A stretch of DNA of 64,000 nucleotides from Oleiagrimonas sp963747595 (lineage in GTDB: Bacteria; Pseudomonadota; Gammaproteobacteria; Xanthomonadales; Rhodanobacteraceae), in the NCBI GenBank assembly GCA_963747595.1, contig CAVVFO010000002.1, positions 1,674,001-1,738,000 on the forward strand. Reading direction: 5' to 3'. The notes beneath the pieces are model-generated. The model worked only from the letters and a program-made list of their open reading frames with translations. It did no database searches and was not told the origin of the DNA. A program made the translations under genes and the position numbers. Positions 1 to 8,660 of this stretch are shown piece after piece (position 1 is the stretch's first letter; every line of letters starts with the position of its first letter).

Positions 1-2
1 CC

Positions 3-722
3 TCTGTCCGCACCGTGTTCACGCCCGAACAACCTGCCGTGTCGAAACTGCAGCTGGACATGGGCACGCGGGTACCGACGCTGCCCGACTGGCCGGATGA
101 CAAGCCGGTCAATGGCGAAGGGCCCTATGCCTCGCACGTGATCGAGTTGCCCATCCGCGAGGCCGACGGCTCGCTGGGATTCACCGAGGCCCTGCTGCAG
201 AAGAACACGGATACGCGTGACCACTATCTCGCGCTGACGCGGGCCAACATCGTCCGCCAGGCCTTCAAGTTTCTGGGCGAACGCTATGGCTGGGGCGACT
301 CCTATGACGGCCGTGACTGCAGCGGCTTCGTCTCCGACGTGTACCGCAGCATGGGCATTTTGATGCCGCGCAACACCAGCGCGCAAAGCATCAGCCCGGC
401 CGCCGACCACACCACCTTCAATGCCTCCTCGACACATGCCGAGCGCATGCGTGCGGTGCAGAACCTGCAGGTCGGCGACCTGATCTACATCCCCGGTCAC
501 GTGATGATGATGCTCGGCCGCCTGCACGGCCAGCCGTACGTCATCCACGATGTCCTCGGCGCCAGTTTCCGCGGCGCAGACGGCCACATGCGCCACGTCA
601 AGCTCAACGAAGTATCGGTGACACCGTTGCTGCCGCTGATGTTCAACGATCACCAGACTTTCGTCGATCGCATGACCAGCATCGTGCGCATTCGTCCCCG
701 GGACAACGGACAAGGACACTGA
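3..722 (+). CDS. NlpC/P60 gamma-D-glutamyl-L-diamino acid endopeptidase, YkfC-like (5' partial)
   Basis: The frame is open to the first base of the window, so the N-terminus (SH3b domains in YkfC-type enzymes) is missing and the in-frame GTG at 15 is not a credible start. The visible part holds an NlpC/P60 cysteine peptidase domain: the catalytic Cys lies in GRDCSGF (codon at 318), the His in GDLIYIPGHVMMMLG, and a further His in YVIHDVLG. Known YkfC enzymes are cytoplasmic and cut the gamma-D-Glu-diamino acid bond of peptides with a free N-terminal L-Ala, releasing L-Ala-D-Glu. The next gene, five bases downstream, is an epimerase for exactly that dipeptide, the same pairing as Bacillus ykfB-ykfC. 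The assignment is firm for the fold and good for the substrate through context. Confidence 0.85.
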   Translation, partial: SVRTVFTPEQPAVSKLQLDMGTRVPTLPDWPDDKPVNGEGPYASHVIELPIREADGSLGFTEALLQKNTDTRDHYLALTRANIVRQAFKFLGERYGWGDSYDGRDCSGFVSDVYRSMGILMPRNTSAQSISPAADHTTFNASSTHAERMRAVQNLQVGDLIYIPGHVMMMLGRLHGQPYVIHDVLGASFRGADGHMRHVKLNEVSVTPLLPLMFNDHQTFVDRMTSIVRIRPRDNGQGH

Positions 723-727
723 GAGGC

Positions 728-1825
728 ATGAAAATCACCGATATCCGGTACGCCGTGCTGCGGGTGCCGTTGAAGACCCCGTTCAAGACCGCGCTGCGCA
801 CCATCGACAAGGTCGAGGACATCATCATCACGGTCCACACCGACAGCGGCCATGCGGGCTACGGCGGGGCCCCGGCCACGGCGGTCATCACCGGCGACAC
901 GCACGGCTCCATCATCGATGCCATCCGCCACTACATCGCGCCGCGCCTGATCGGCGCGGACGTGGCCGACCTCAACCGCCTGGTGCAGCTGACCCAGAGC
1001 GCCATGGAAAGGAACTCCAGCGCCAAGGCTGCCGTGGAAATCGCCCTCTACGACCTGTGGGCGCAGCTCTACGGCGCGCCGCTGTACAAACTGCTGGGTG
1101 GTGGCGACCCGGTGATCACGACCGACATCACCATCAGCGTCGACTACATCGACAAGATGGTCGCCGATTCCATCGCCGCGGTGGAGCGCGGGTTCGGTTC
1201 GCTGAAGATCAAGGTCGGCAAGGACATCGGTGTCGACATTGAACGCGTCAAGGCCATTTACGCCGCAGTGGAAAGTCGCGCGCTGCTGCGCCTGGATGCC
1301 AATCAGGGCTGGACCGCCAAGCAGGCCGTATACGCGCTGCAGACGCTGGAAGATGCCGGGGTCAAGCTGGAGTTGGTCGAGCAGCCAGTAAAGGCACGGG
1401 ACATGGAAGGCATGCGCTTTGTCACCGAGCGGGTGCATACCCCGATCATGGCCGACGAAAGCGTATTCGAACCGATACAGGTCATCGACCTGATCCGCAT
1501 GCGGGCAGCCGACATCATCAATATCAAGCTGATGAAGACCGGCGGCATTTCCAATGCCGTGCGTATCGCCGACATCGCCGCCATGTACGGCATCGATTGC
1601 ATGATCGGCTGTATGCTGGAAGGCAGCGTCAGCGTTGCCGCAGCCGTGCATGTGGCGGTCGCCAAGGCCAACGTGATCACCAAGATCGATCTGGACGGCC
1701 CGTCGCTGTGCACGTTCAATCCGGTCCATGGCGGAGTGATCTTCAATGAATCGGAAATCACCGTAGGTGACGCCTCCGGGCTCGGCATCCGCGACATTGC
1801 GGGACTGGAACCGATCACTGGATGA
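728..1825 (+). CDS. L-Ala-D/L-Glu epimerase (enolase superfamily dipeptide epimerase)
   Basis: This 365-residue enolase-superfamily enzyme converts L-Ala-D-Glu to L-Ala-L-Glu so that ordinary peptidases can use it. Visible catalytic set: the KxK pair K160/K162 in SLKIKVG, metal ligands D190 (LDANQGW), E218 (VEQP) and D243 (MADES), and the opposite-face base K267 (INIKLMKTGG). A DxD pair, D321/D323 in KIDLDGPS, is the motif that in characterised dipeptide epimerases holds the free amino group. That favours a dipeptide substrate over N-acetyl-D-Glu (the DgcA racemase is a relative). The start is five bases after the YkfC-like stop and the end overlaps the RpiR gene by four bases (ATGA), so the three genes form an operon. 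An alternative role with the DUF1611 protein at 18763 cannot be excluded. Confidence 0.9.
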   Translation: MKITDIRYAVLRVPLKTPFKTALRTIDKVEDIIITVHTDSGHAGYGGAPATAVITGDTHGSIIDAIRHYIAPRLIGADVADLNRLVQLTQSAMERNSSAKAAVEIALYDLWAQLYGAPLYKLLGGGDPVITTDITISVDYIDKMVADSIAAVERGFGSLKIKVGKDIGVDIERVKAIYAAVESRALLRLDANQGWTAKQAVYALQTLEDAGVKLELVEQPVKARDMEGMRFVTERVHTPIMADESVFEPIQVIDLIRMRAADIINIKLMKTGGISNAVRIADIAAMYGIDCMIGCMLEGSVSVAAAVHVAVAKANVITKIDLDGPSLCTFNPVHGGVIFNESEITVGDASGLGIRDIAGLEPITG

Positions 1826-2712
1826 CAAGCGGCACAACAATGGAGACGGAGTCTGCGATCTACATGACACCACTGGTCAAAATCCGTTCCGAGCGCGATT
1901 GCATGTCGGCGATCGAGCGGCGCATCGCCGACTTCATCCTCGAAAACACGCAGCTGCTGCGTGACTATTCCTCGCAGCAGCTGGCCAACGCCGTCGGTAT
2001 CAGCCAGTCCAGCGTCGTGAAGTTCAGCCAGAAGCTGGGATTCAAGGGCTACCCGGACCTGAAATACTCGATCGGCGCTGCCGTGGCACGTTCCGGCAAC
2101 GAGGCCTCGCCGACGTTGCCCACGTCCCCGGAGGATGATCCGCACGACCAGCGTGCCAGCACCTTGTGGCGGCACAAGTCCGAGGCCGAAAAGGCGACGC
2201 GGCTGATCAACCCGCCGCAGACCATCGAAGCTGCCGCCGCGGCCATCGACAAGGCGGGCAAGGTATTCATCATCGGCCTCGGCCACGATGACATACACTC
2301 GCGCGCGGCTGCGCTGCGGCTGTCGATGCTGGGCATCCTCACACTGCACAACTTCGATACCGCGCACATGATCGCCAGTATTTCCACGATCAGCGCCGGC
2401 GACGTGCTGCTGATCTTTTCCGAATACGGCACCCAGTCGGCGCTGTGCGAGATCGGCCGCTATTTTCGCGAGTCCGGTGGCACGGTGATCACGGTGACGC
2501 GGCATACGCCCAACCCGTTGCGCGCCCATGCGAACATCGCCCTTCTGGTGTCCGCCCACGATGAACGCCTGCACATCGAGCCCCTGCTCTACCACTCGGC
2601 CCTGCAGCACTTGATGGACAACGTGCTGGTGCTGCTTTGCGACATCAATGAAGCACGCGTGGTGCAGCTCAAGGCCAACCTCGATCGCATCCACCCGGCG
2701 GTCGGTGCATGA
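1822..2712 (+). CDS. RpiR/MurR-family transcriptional regulator
   Basis: This 296-residue protein has an N-terminal RpiR-type helix-turn-helix (about residues 15-90; the segment containing YSSQQLANAVGISQSSVVKF is the HTH) and a C-terminal SIS sugar-phosphate-binding domain (about 120-260, with VFIIGLGHDD and LLIFSEYG). In Escherichia coli the family member MurR represses murQP and senses MurNAc-6-phosphate. Here the regulator is translationally coupled to the dipeptide epimerase, and murQ lies about 22 kb downstream in the same locus, so a MurNAc-6-phosphate sensor is the natural inference. The ATG at 1822 overlaps the previous stop; ATGs at 1840 and 1864 are possible internal starts. Its DNA target is unknown; the 42-bp elements or the palindrome at 8380 are candidates. 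Confidence 0.88.
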   Translation: MTSGTTMETESAIYMTPLVKIRSERDCMSAIERRIADFILENTQLLRDYSSQQLANAVGISQSSVVKFSQKLGFKGYPDLKYSIGAAVARSGNEASPTLPTSPEDDPHDQRASTLWRHKSEAEKATRLINPPQTIEAAAAAIDKAGKVFIIGLGHDDIHSRAAALRLSMLGILTLHNFDTAHMIASISTISAGDVLLIFSEYGTQSALCEIGRYFRESGGTVITVTRHTPNPLRAHANIALLVSAHDERLHIEPLLYHSALQHLMDNVLVLLCDINEARVVQLKANLDRIHPAVGA

Positions 2713-2911
2713 GCACGCCCTGCGGCATCTCGATCGCTCCCGCACAGTCCACGATGTATCCGCAGCCCCTCATTCGCACGCAGGCATGCCTTCATCGGGC
2801 CGGCCCCGTGGCGGCGGCATCAAGTCGAACGGCAGTGCGCGGCGATACGTGATCGCCGCTTTCGGTTGCAGAAACCAGCGGCGGGCCGACTGGGCTGTGC
2901 CAACGCCTCAC

Positions 2912-4153
2912 TCACGAGAAGCGGCTCGCCTGGAACGGTGCCATGTCCACGCACGGGGTTTCGCCGTCCATCATCTCGCCGATCAGGCGACCGGTCAGCG
3001 GACCGAGCGTGAAACCCTGGTGACCATGGCCGAAGGCAAACCACAACCCGGAGTGGTGGTGGGCCGGGCCGATCACCGGCTTCATGTCGGCCATGCAGGG
3101 GCGCGCGCCGATCCAGGGTTGCGGGTCAAGACGCTCGCCGAGAGGAAAGATACGGCGTGCCTCGGACTCCGCCGCCTGGAACTGACCTGCTCGCGGCGGC
3201 GCACCGAGCGTGTTCAGCTCGGCACCCGTGGTCAGGCGAATACCGCTGCGCTTCGGACTCAGCAAATAGCCTTTTTCGACATCCATCAAGGCAGAGTGAA
3301 GCTCCGCGCCAGCTGACGTTGCATAATGCATATGATAGCCGCGCATGTGAAACAGCGGCAGCCGGTAACCGAGCCGGGCGAGCCATTCGCCGGACCAGGG
3401 GCCAGTGGCCAGCACCAGTTCCCGGGTGGTCAGCGCCCCGTCGCCCGTATGCAGACGCCATTGACTGCCGACCTGCTCGATCTGTCGCGCCTCAGTCCGC
3501 ACGATCCGCCCGCCGTACGCTTCAAAGGCTCGCGCATAGGCTTGCACCAACGCAGACGGATCGACCACCGACCAGGAATTGGTCCAGTCGATGCCCCCTG
3601 TCATCACGCTCGACAGCGCCGGCTCGCGCGCATGAAAGGCCGCCGCGTCGAGCGCAGCGAACTCCACACCGAAACGCGTTTTTGCCTCCTCCGCGAAGGC
3701 CAACTGCTCATGAAATGCCTTTGGAGTACGAAACGCGCCGAGCCAGCCATCCTTGCGGATCAGCGATTGCGCACCCGCCTGCTCGAGCATGACGGCATGC
3801 TCTTCCGTGCAGTGCCGGATCAGCGACGCATATTCCTGCACGATACGGGCATAGGGCCCGGGAGCAGAACAGCGCCAATACTGCAGCAATGCACGCGAGC
3901 TCGCCCACATGGCACCGCCGCGATAGCGTATATCGGTGCTCCGGTTCGGCAACAGCCGCCACAAGGTAGAGAGGTCGCGCGGAAATGGATGCGGGCGGAC
4001 CGCCTCGCGCTGGATGAGGCCGGCATTGCCGAAAGAGGTTTCCATCCCGGGCTCCCGGCGATCCACCAGCACCACCGCATGACCGCGCCGAACCAGATGG
4101 TAGGCAACACTGACACCGACCATGCCGGCCCCGAGAACAATGATTTCTCTCAC
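2912..4153 (-). CDS. FAD-dependent D-amino acid dehydrogenase, DadA-like
   Basis: The protein is about 413 residues from the GTG at 4153, which places the Rossmann motif IIVLGAGMVGVSVAYHL directly at the N-terminus as in DadA. An ATG at 4195 would add 14 unlikely residues and has no ribosome site. The C-terminus carries the DadA-type signature ARPCMADMKPVIGP followed by FGHGHQGFTLGPLTG. Family members are membrane-associated flavoproteins that oxidise D-amino acids, classically D-alanine, to 2-oxo acids and pass electrons to quinones. In this locus it would deal with D-Ala (or another D-residue) freed from peptidoglycan peptides. It is transcribed towards the RpiR gene; the roughly 200 bases between their 3' ends hold nothing I recognise. 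Substrate is inferred, since the family also contains proline- and glycine-type oxidases. Confidence 0.82.
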   Translation of the reverse strand: MREIIVLGAGMVGVSVAYHLVRRGHAVVLVDRREPGMETSFGNAGLIQREAVRPHPFPRDLSTLWRLLPNRSTDIRYRGGAMWASSRALLQYWRCSAPGPYARIVQEYASLIRHCTEEHAVMLEQAGAQSLIRKDGWLGAFRTPKAFHEQLAFAEEAKTRFGVEFAALDAAAFHAREPALSSVMTGGIDWTNSWSVVDPSALVQAYARAFEAYGGRIVRTEARQIEQVGSQWRLHTGDGALTTRELVLATGPWSGEWLARLGYRLPLFHMRGYHMHYATSAGAELHSALMDVEKGYLLSPKRSGIRLTTGAELNTLGAPPRAGQFQAAESEARRIFPLGERLDPQPWIGARPCMADMKPVIGPAHHHSGLWFAFGHGHQGFTLGPLTGRLIGEMMDGETPCVDMAPFQASRFS

Positions 4154-4475
4154 TACTTGATTCTCAATCCTGCAGTGGATCGTGATCGAAAGCATCGCGC
4201 CGCGGTGTTCGAGCCGACTTCATGGATCGAATCACCCGTCGACCGACCGTCGACCGCCAGACCGTATCGCCAATCTCCGAACCCTGGACAACGTGGCCGC
4301 CTCTCACCATGCGGGCGTGCTGGCGCTGCATCGGCGCAGCTTCCACGCACCCCCGGGGGAGGCACGTGACGTGGATGTCCGCACTTCGACGGCGAGAGCA
4401 GCCCTGCCCATCCGGGGTGCGGTGCTCGACGCTCCGGGCAGAACGCGAGCTCCGCAGTAGAGAAGCCACCGTGGT

Positions 4476-7400
4476 TCAATAATCGTACGCCACCGAGAAT
4501 TCAGCCATGCGCGGCGCACGGCGAGCCTCGATTTCCCCGTAGGACGTCCCCGGGTTGGAGGTTGAGATGAAATAGTCTCCGTAGAACGTGGGCGTCTGGT
4601 TGTTGAATACGTTGAACACCTGGAATTTGAAATCGAGCTTGTGTTCGGCCCATTTCGGCTTGTAATCCAGACTCAGATCGACATTCTTGACCCATGGTGT
4701 ACGCCCGATCGACCCCGGCGTCACCACCTTTCCGGCGCACCAATGGTACTGACTGGACAAACCGCGCAGGTATACCTGGTCCGGCCCGTAGGCACCACGA
4801 CACAACCGCGGCGTGCCGGAAGCGACCCAGATATTCGTCCCCACCGTCCATTGCGGATTGATCGCATACGCGCCATAGAGTTTGAACGAGTGGGTGCGGT
4901 CGGTGCCCAGCACCCCGTTCGAATGTTGCATGATCTCCGGATACGCCCAGACAGCGGTGAGATATGCCACTGTGCCGCTGGACTCGTACGTCGGACCTAC
5001 CGGGCCGGCATCGTTGCCGTAGAGCTTGGAGAACACGTAGTCGAACTTGGCAAACCATTTGCCATCCCACGCGTGCGTCAGCGACAGATCCAATGCGTAG
5101 TAGCGCCGTTTCGGCCTGCTCGGAAAGGCCTGATCTTTTGCAGTCCAATCGACCTTGCGAAGCGTTCCATCCGGAGCGTTCAAATAGATTTGCTGATCGA
5201 CTCCGGGATTGATCAGGACCGGGCTCTGGGCCCACTGGCTGCAGGTGTCCGGCGTCATGTAAGCGAATCCCTGCGCCCTGCCTGCCGCGCACTCGGATTG
5301 CGAATCATCGGACCCAGCAATCATCTGACCAAGCTTTTCGTACGTGCCGGTGGCGCCGAACACCCACCCCGTCCCCAGGAAATGAAGTTTCTGCTGCAGG
5401 CCCAGAACGAAGTTGTCCGAAAACGGAGCCTGGATGTTCTGCGATGACACGGTTTTCGCATTCCGTTCTTCACCGTATTGATTGGACACGGATATGCCAG
5501 TCGCCGGATTTTGCGGCAAGGGTTGGAAACCGGTGGGTTCACCCGTGTTCTGATCAATACCCGTGTACGTTCCATACTGGATGATATTGCTCACAGGAGC
5601 GGCCACGGTCGTACCGGTACCGACGGGCAAGGTAAGGTAATACCGTCCGGCATTACCGAATATCTTCAACGTGGAATCGCCGTGCACATCCCAGGCAAAC
5701 CCTATGCGGGGGGACCAGTTCGGCCTGGTCAGCCGGATATAGGGGTCGCTCACGGCGTCGTAGTTGGTGAATTGGTCATTCCGCAGGCCGAGCGACAGCA
5801 AGAAACGGGGAGTGATCTGCCAACGATCCTGAATATACTCCGCGCGCTCGGACACCCGTGTGGAAGGACTGTAGCTCTCGATCAGCTTTTCCGCATAGTA
5901 ACCGCCGTCGCCAGCCGCGTTCGAATTGACCGGCCCCACATACGGTATGGAACCCGGGCTGCTGCCTGCAAGCGGCTGATCGGGCGCTGTCGTCCTCTCG
6001 TAAAGCCATCCGTAACCGGGACCGGTATTGTGCAAACCGTCCGCCAGATCCCTGGTAATGTCATTGTCGATACCGACCTGAAAATCGTGATTGCCCCACG
6101 TGTAGTCCAGGTCAAGGCGATAGTCGGTGGCTTTGACGAGATGGTTGTTGTTGCCCGTGGTCAGCTGGTTCTGCGTATTCCTGACACGCCCGTTTGGCGT
6201 GAACGCGGGGTTCTCGTTGGACGTACCACCAACGAATGGAAGCGACGGGTCATACCCCGGGTATGCCGGCTGAAAGCTTCCGTACCACTCATGCGATTTG
6301 CCATACATCGCATTCAACGTCAGGTTATCGGTAATGTAGGAGGTGTAGTTGGCCACCCACATCGTGTACATGTTCTTGCCAGTTTGCGCTTTGTTGTAAA
6401 ACCCCGTGACTTTGTGCGTGGTATTATCGTAATTGTAATTATCGGTCCATGATTTCAGCGCTTCCCGGACTGAAGTCACGCTCAGAACGTTACTGTCGTT
6501 GATATTCCAGTTAATCTTCGCATAGAGCTTGGGGGCATGTACCGTGCGACTCGTTTGCTCTTCGCAGAATTTGCAATCGATGATCCTGCTTTTTGATGTG
6601 TCCTGTTCCGCACCCACGTAGAAGAACAGCTTGTTCTTGATGATAGGGCCGCTCACATAGGCATCATAGACCGTAGTCATGCTACGATCGCCTCTGTTGT
6701 ATGCTTGCAGGTCGCCTTTCTTCTCGCCGGCGTATGAGACCAGTGGATTGGCATAATAGGTATTTTTATTGTCGCTTTTCCAGCCTGTCGGTTCCCACTT
6801 CGCGCGAAAGCCGAAGTGCCACTTGTTGGAACCACTCTTGCCGATCTGGTTGATCACGCCGCCGATGGAACGACCGTACTTGGCGCCATAACCACTGATA
6901 AAGGTCTGTTGCTGCGCGATGGAGTTATACGGCAGGCCGATGCCACCCTGATTATCGAGCACGGCAGTCGCGAGCATGCCGTCGATGTAATACGCATTCT
7001 CGGCCGTCGAGGCACCTCCAAATGTCACCGCCGCCGTGCCCAACGGACCGCCAGCCAGTACCGCCGATCCCGGCTGGACCCCCGGGGCCAGCTCGGCGAT
7101 GGCTTCGGCACTGCGTCCCAGGGGCAGCTGCTGCAACTGCTCGGCCGTAATCGTGGTGACCTGGTTGGTCGTCTTTACGTCAATCACCGGAATGCTGTTG
7201 GCCGAGACCGTCACTGTCGACAACTTTACGGCATTGGCAGCAGAGGATGCGCCCGAAGAAGAGGCGAAGTCGACTTCCACGGAACCCGCCGCCACCGGAT
7301 TGACGTCGCGGTGGCGCTGGATGACCTTGCCATCCTGCAGCAGGGACACCGTATACGCCCCCACCGGGACGGTGATCGAATATTGCCCGGATGCGCCCAC

Positions 7401-7610
7401 CGCGATGCTGCGATTGAAGCCTGCGCCATTGCTGATTCGTACGGCTTCCCCGGATGCCACCGGAACCTTGCCGTAGATGGTGCCACCGGTCGCCTGCGCC
7501 CACGCTGTGCCAGCAAACCCCAACGCGATTGTTGAACCAATGGCCAAGGCCAGCGCTTTGTGCCGGAAGACGTTGTTGCAACGCAAAGCGCGCAGAGATT
7601 TATCTTTCAT
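4476..7610 (-). CDS. TonB-dependent outer-membrane receptor with N-terminal carboxypeptidase-regulatory-like domain
   Basis: A 1044-residue receptor. Residues 1-38 are a signal peptide ending GTAWAQA. Residues about 40-115 form a CarboxypepD_reg-like beta-sandwich (GTIYGKV...VPVGAYTVSLLQDGK), typical of large Oar-like or oligomer-importing receptors. The TonB box region VKLSTVTVSANS is followed by the plug domain (about 140-250) and a 22-strand-type barrel ending FSVAYDY with a terminal aromatic. It probably imports peptidoglycan fragments too large for porins; substrate is inferred from the surrounding hydrolases. The gene is divergent from the AmiE-like gene at 8661 and has a copy of the locus-wide 42-bp element 396 bases upstream at 8007-8048. 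The 280 bases between its stop and the DadA-like start hold nothing recognisable. Confidence 0.93.
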   Translation of the reverse strand: MKDKSLRALRCNNVFRHKALALAIGSTIALGFAGTAWAQATGGTIYGKVPVASGEAVRISNGAGFNRSIAVGASGQYSITVPVGAYTVSLLQDGKVIQRHRDVNPVAAGSVEVDFASSSGASSAANAVKLSTVTVSANSIPVIDVKTTNQVTTITAEQLQQLPLGRSAEAIAELAPGVQPGSAVLAGGPLGTAAVTFGGASTAENAYYIDGMLATAVLDNQGGIGLPYNSIAQQQTFISGYGAKYGRSIGGVINQIGKSGSNKWHFGFRAKWEPTGWKSDNKNTYYANPLVSYAGEKKGDLQAYNRGDRSMTTVYDAYVSGPIIKNKLFFYVGAEQDTSKSRIIDCKFCEEQTSRTVHAPKLYAKINWNINDSNVLSVTSVREALKSWTDNYNYDNTTHKVTGFYNKAQTGKNMYTMWVANYTSYITDNLTLNAMYGKSHEWYGSFQPAYPGYDPSLPFVGGTSNENPAFTPNGRVRNTQNQLTTGNNNHLVKATDYRLDLDYTWGNHDFQVGIDNDITRDLADGLHNTGPGYGWLYERTTAPDQPLAGSSPGSIPYVGPVNSNAAGDGGYYAEKLIESYSPSTRVSERAEYIQDRWQITPRFLLSLGLRNDQFTNYDAVSDPYIRLTRPNWSPRIGFAWDVHGDSTLKIFGNAGRYYLTLPVGTGTTVAAPVSNIIQYGTYTGIDQNTGEPTGFQPLPQNPATGISVSNQYGEERNAKTVSSQNIQAPFSDNFVLGLQQKLHFLGTGWVFGATGTYEKLGQMIAGSDDSQSECAAGRAQGFAYMTPDTCSQWAQSPVLINPGVDQQIYLNAPDGTLRKVDWTAKDQAFPSRPKRRYYALDLSLTHAWDGKWFAKFDYVFSKLYGNDAGPVGPTYESSGTVAYLTAVWAYPEIMQHSNGVLGTDRTHSFKLYGAYAINPQWTVGTNIWVASGTPRLCRGAYGPDQVYLRGLSSQYHWCAGKVVTPGSIGRTPWVKNVDLSLDYKPKWAEHKLDFKFQVFNVFNNQTPTFYGDYFISTSNPGTSYGEIEARRAPRMAEFSVAYDY

Positions 7611-8006
7611 GTGTGCACTCCATTTGATGGAACGCTTGCCCCGGCGATGGTCCCCGCAGCTTTATCGCGTCACCTGTAATACCGAAAACGTCAGAAACAT
7701 TGCGTCACCGAACGCCACCTGGAACTGACGACCATGGCGCCATCGCAGATCGATACAATCGCCGCCCCCTCACCAAACCCCGCGGAGCCTCGCGCACTGG
7801 CTTCGGCAGTGAGCGCACCGATGGACAGACCGGATTCAGTCAGAGCTGGCATCAGGACACGCTGGTGCCGGCGCGCACCACGACGGTGCTGAATCGTCTT
7901 TTCCGGTTCGGACGTGCATCCTGCACAACTTGCTCCCACCAGTCGGATCGTTGGTTGTTCACGGGGTGAGGTCGGAATATGAAACTAGCCTTGCGCCGCC
8001 AAAACC

Positions 8007-8048
8007 ACCAATGAAAAAATTGATGCGTGGCATAAATGGCGGTTATAG
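8007..8048 (-). promoter_or_regulatory. 42-bp locus element, copy D (upstream of TonB receptor 1)
   Basis: Read on the minus strand: CTATAACCGCCATTTATGC, then 12 variable bases, then TTTTCATTGGT. Three other copies (12821, 18645, 37117) keep the same 19+12+11 layout and the same orientation relative to the next gene. The TATAAC could serve as a -10 box, putting transcription start near the ATG at 8033. That ATG opens a 24-codon frame (MPRINFFIG...) that probably is not a real peptide. Function as operator or promoter is inference from repetition and position. Confidence 0.6.
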
Positions 8049-8371
8049 GTGGGGCGCGCCCGACCCCGGTGCACTGCGCACTCTCACCGGCAGACCGCCG
8101 AGGTTTGGGGACGGACCTGCCGTGGAAAACGCATCGCCGGACCCGGCGGCGGTGCCGTGCGCGGGCATCGCCGATCGGTCGGCGCCATGGCCCGGATTCG
8201 ACAGCCGCGACGCGCTGAACCCCCAACACAACGGTGCGTCGCGCCGCCTGCGCATCGCGCTCGCGCCCCTACGTGGAGCGCGGGACCGCAAACGACAAAA
8301 TCGGGCAAGCTCCTTTTTTGCAGCGACACGAGCGGCGTTGGCGCCGCGCACACAGGCCTCGTGCGGCTGTC

Positions 8372-8401
8372 TTGACACGCTTGCATGCGATCGCATACAA
8401 G
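8372..8401 (+). promoter_or_regulatory. Promoter with embedded 22-bp near-palindromic operator
   Basis: A perfect -35 TTGACA (8372-8377) is followed by an 18-base spacer and a -10-like TACAAG (8396-8401). The spacer and -10 are occupied by TTGCATGCGATCGCATACAA flanked by C and G (8380-8401), an inverted repeat with a single mismatched pair. A dimeric repressor bound here would block the promoter. It drives towards the AmiE-like gene at 8661. No LacI-type regulator is in the window; the RpiR protein is one candidate. Confidence 0.55.
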
Positions 8402-8416
8402 CGACACGGTGGCCCC

Positions 8417-8488
8417 GGGATCGGGATCGGGATCGGGATCGGGATCGGGATCGGGATCGGGATCGGGATCGGGATCGGGATCGGGATC
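8417..8488. repeat. Hexanucleotide tandem repeat (GGGATC) x 12
   Basis: Twelve uninterrupted perfect copies of GGGATC, 72 bases, begin about 15 bases after the putative -10 at 8396, so they would lie in the 5' leader of the AmiE-like transcript. Each unit contains GATC. A six-base unit cannot shift a reading frame, but slippage would change leader length and structure. It is not a CRISPR array because there are no spacers. Confidence 0.97.
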
Positions 8489-8660
8489 GACGAGGCCATT
8501 GCAACCGTGTTGGCGTATTCGACGCGCTTCCGTGCATCGCATGTCCCCGTGACCCGGCGAACGTGCACCGGTGATGCGCCATGTGTTTTCCCCCGGCCGC
8601 GACCCTGGTTTGCGGTTGATATCAGACATGACAATGATCAGAACAATCGAGGCCTCGAGC

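Larger units (their letters stand above)
7611..8660. other. Divergent intergenic region without a gene
   Basis: About 1050 bases lie between the divergent TonB receptor and AmiE-like genes. Reading frames here are either low-complexity products of the GGGATC repeat or lack ribosome sites. The region holds a 42-bp element facing the receptor (8007-8048), a sigma70-like promoter with an embedded palindrome facing the AmiE-like gene (8372-8401), and the hexanucleotide repeat (8417-8488). Confidence 0.7.

Noticed and set aside
650..1873. Long antisense frame opposite the dipeptide epimerase
   Set aside because: High-GC shadow of the real gene; His/Asp/Val-rich product without any domain and no ribosome site.
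8417..8488. Possible CRISPR array
   Set aside because: Repeat unit is six bases with no spacers and no cas genes nearby.
7930..8582. Frames encoding Asp-Arg or Gly-Ile repeats
   Set aside because: They are translations of the GGGATC array and its surroundings; no start signal and no known protein.
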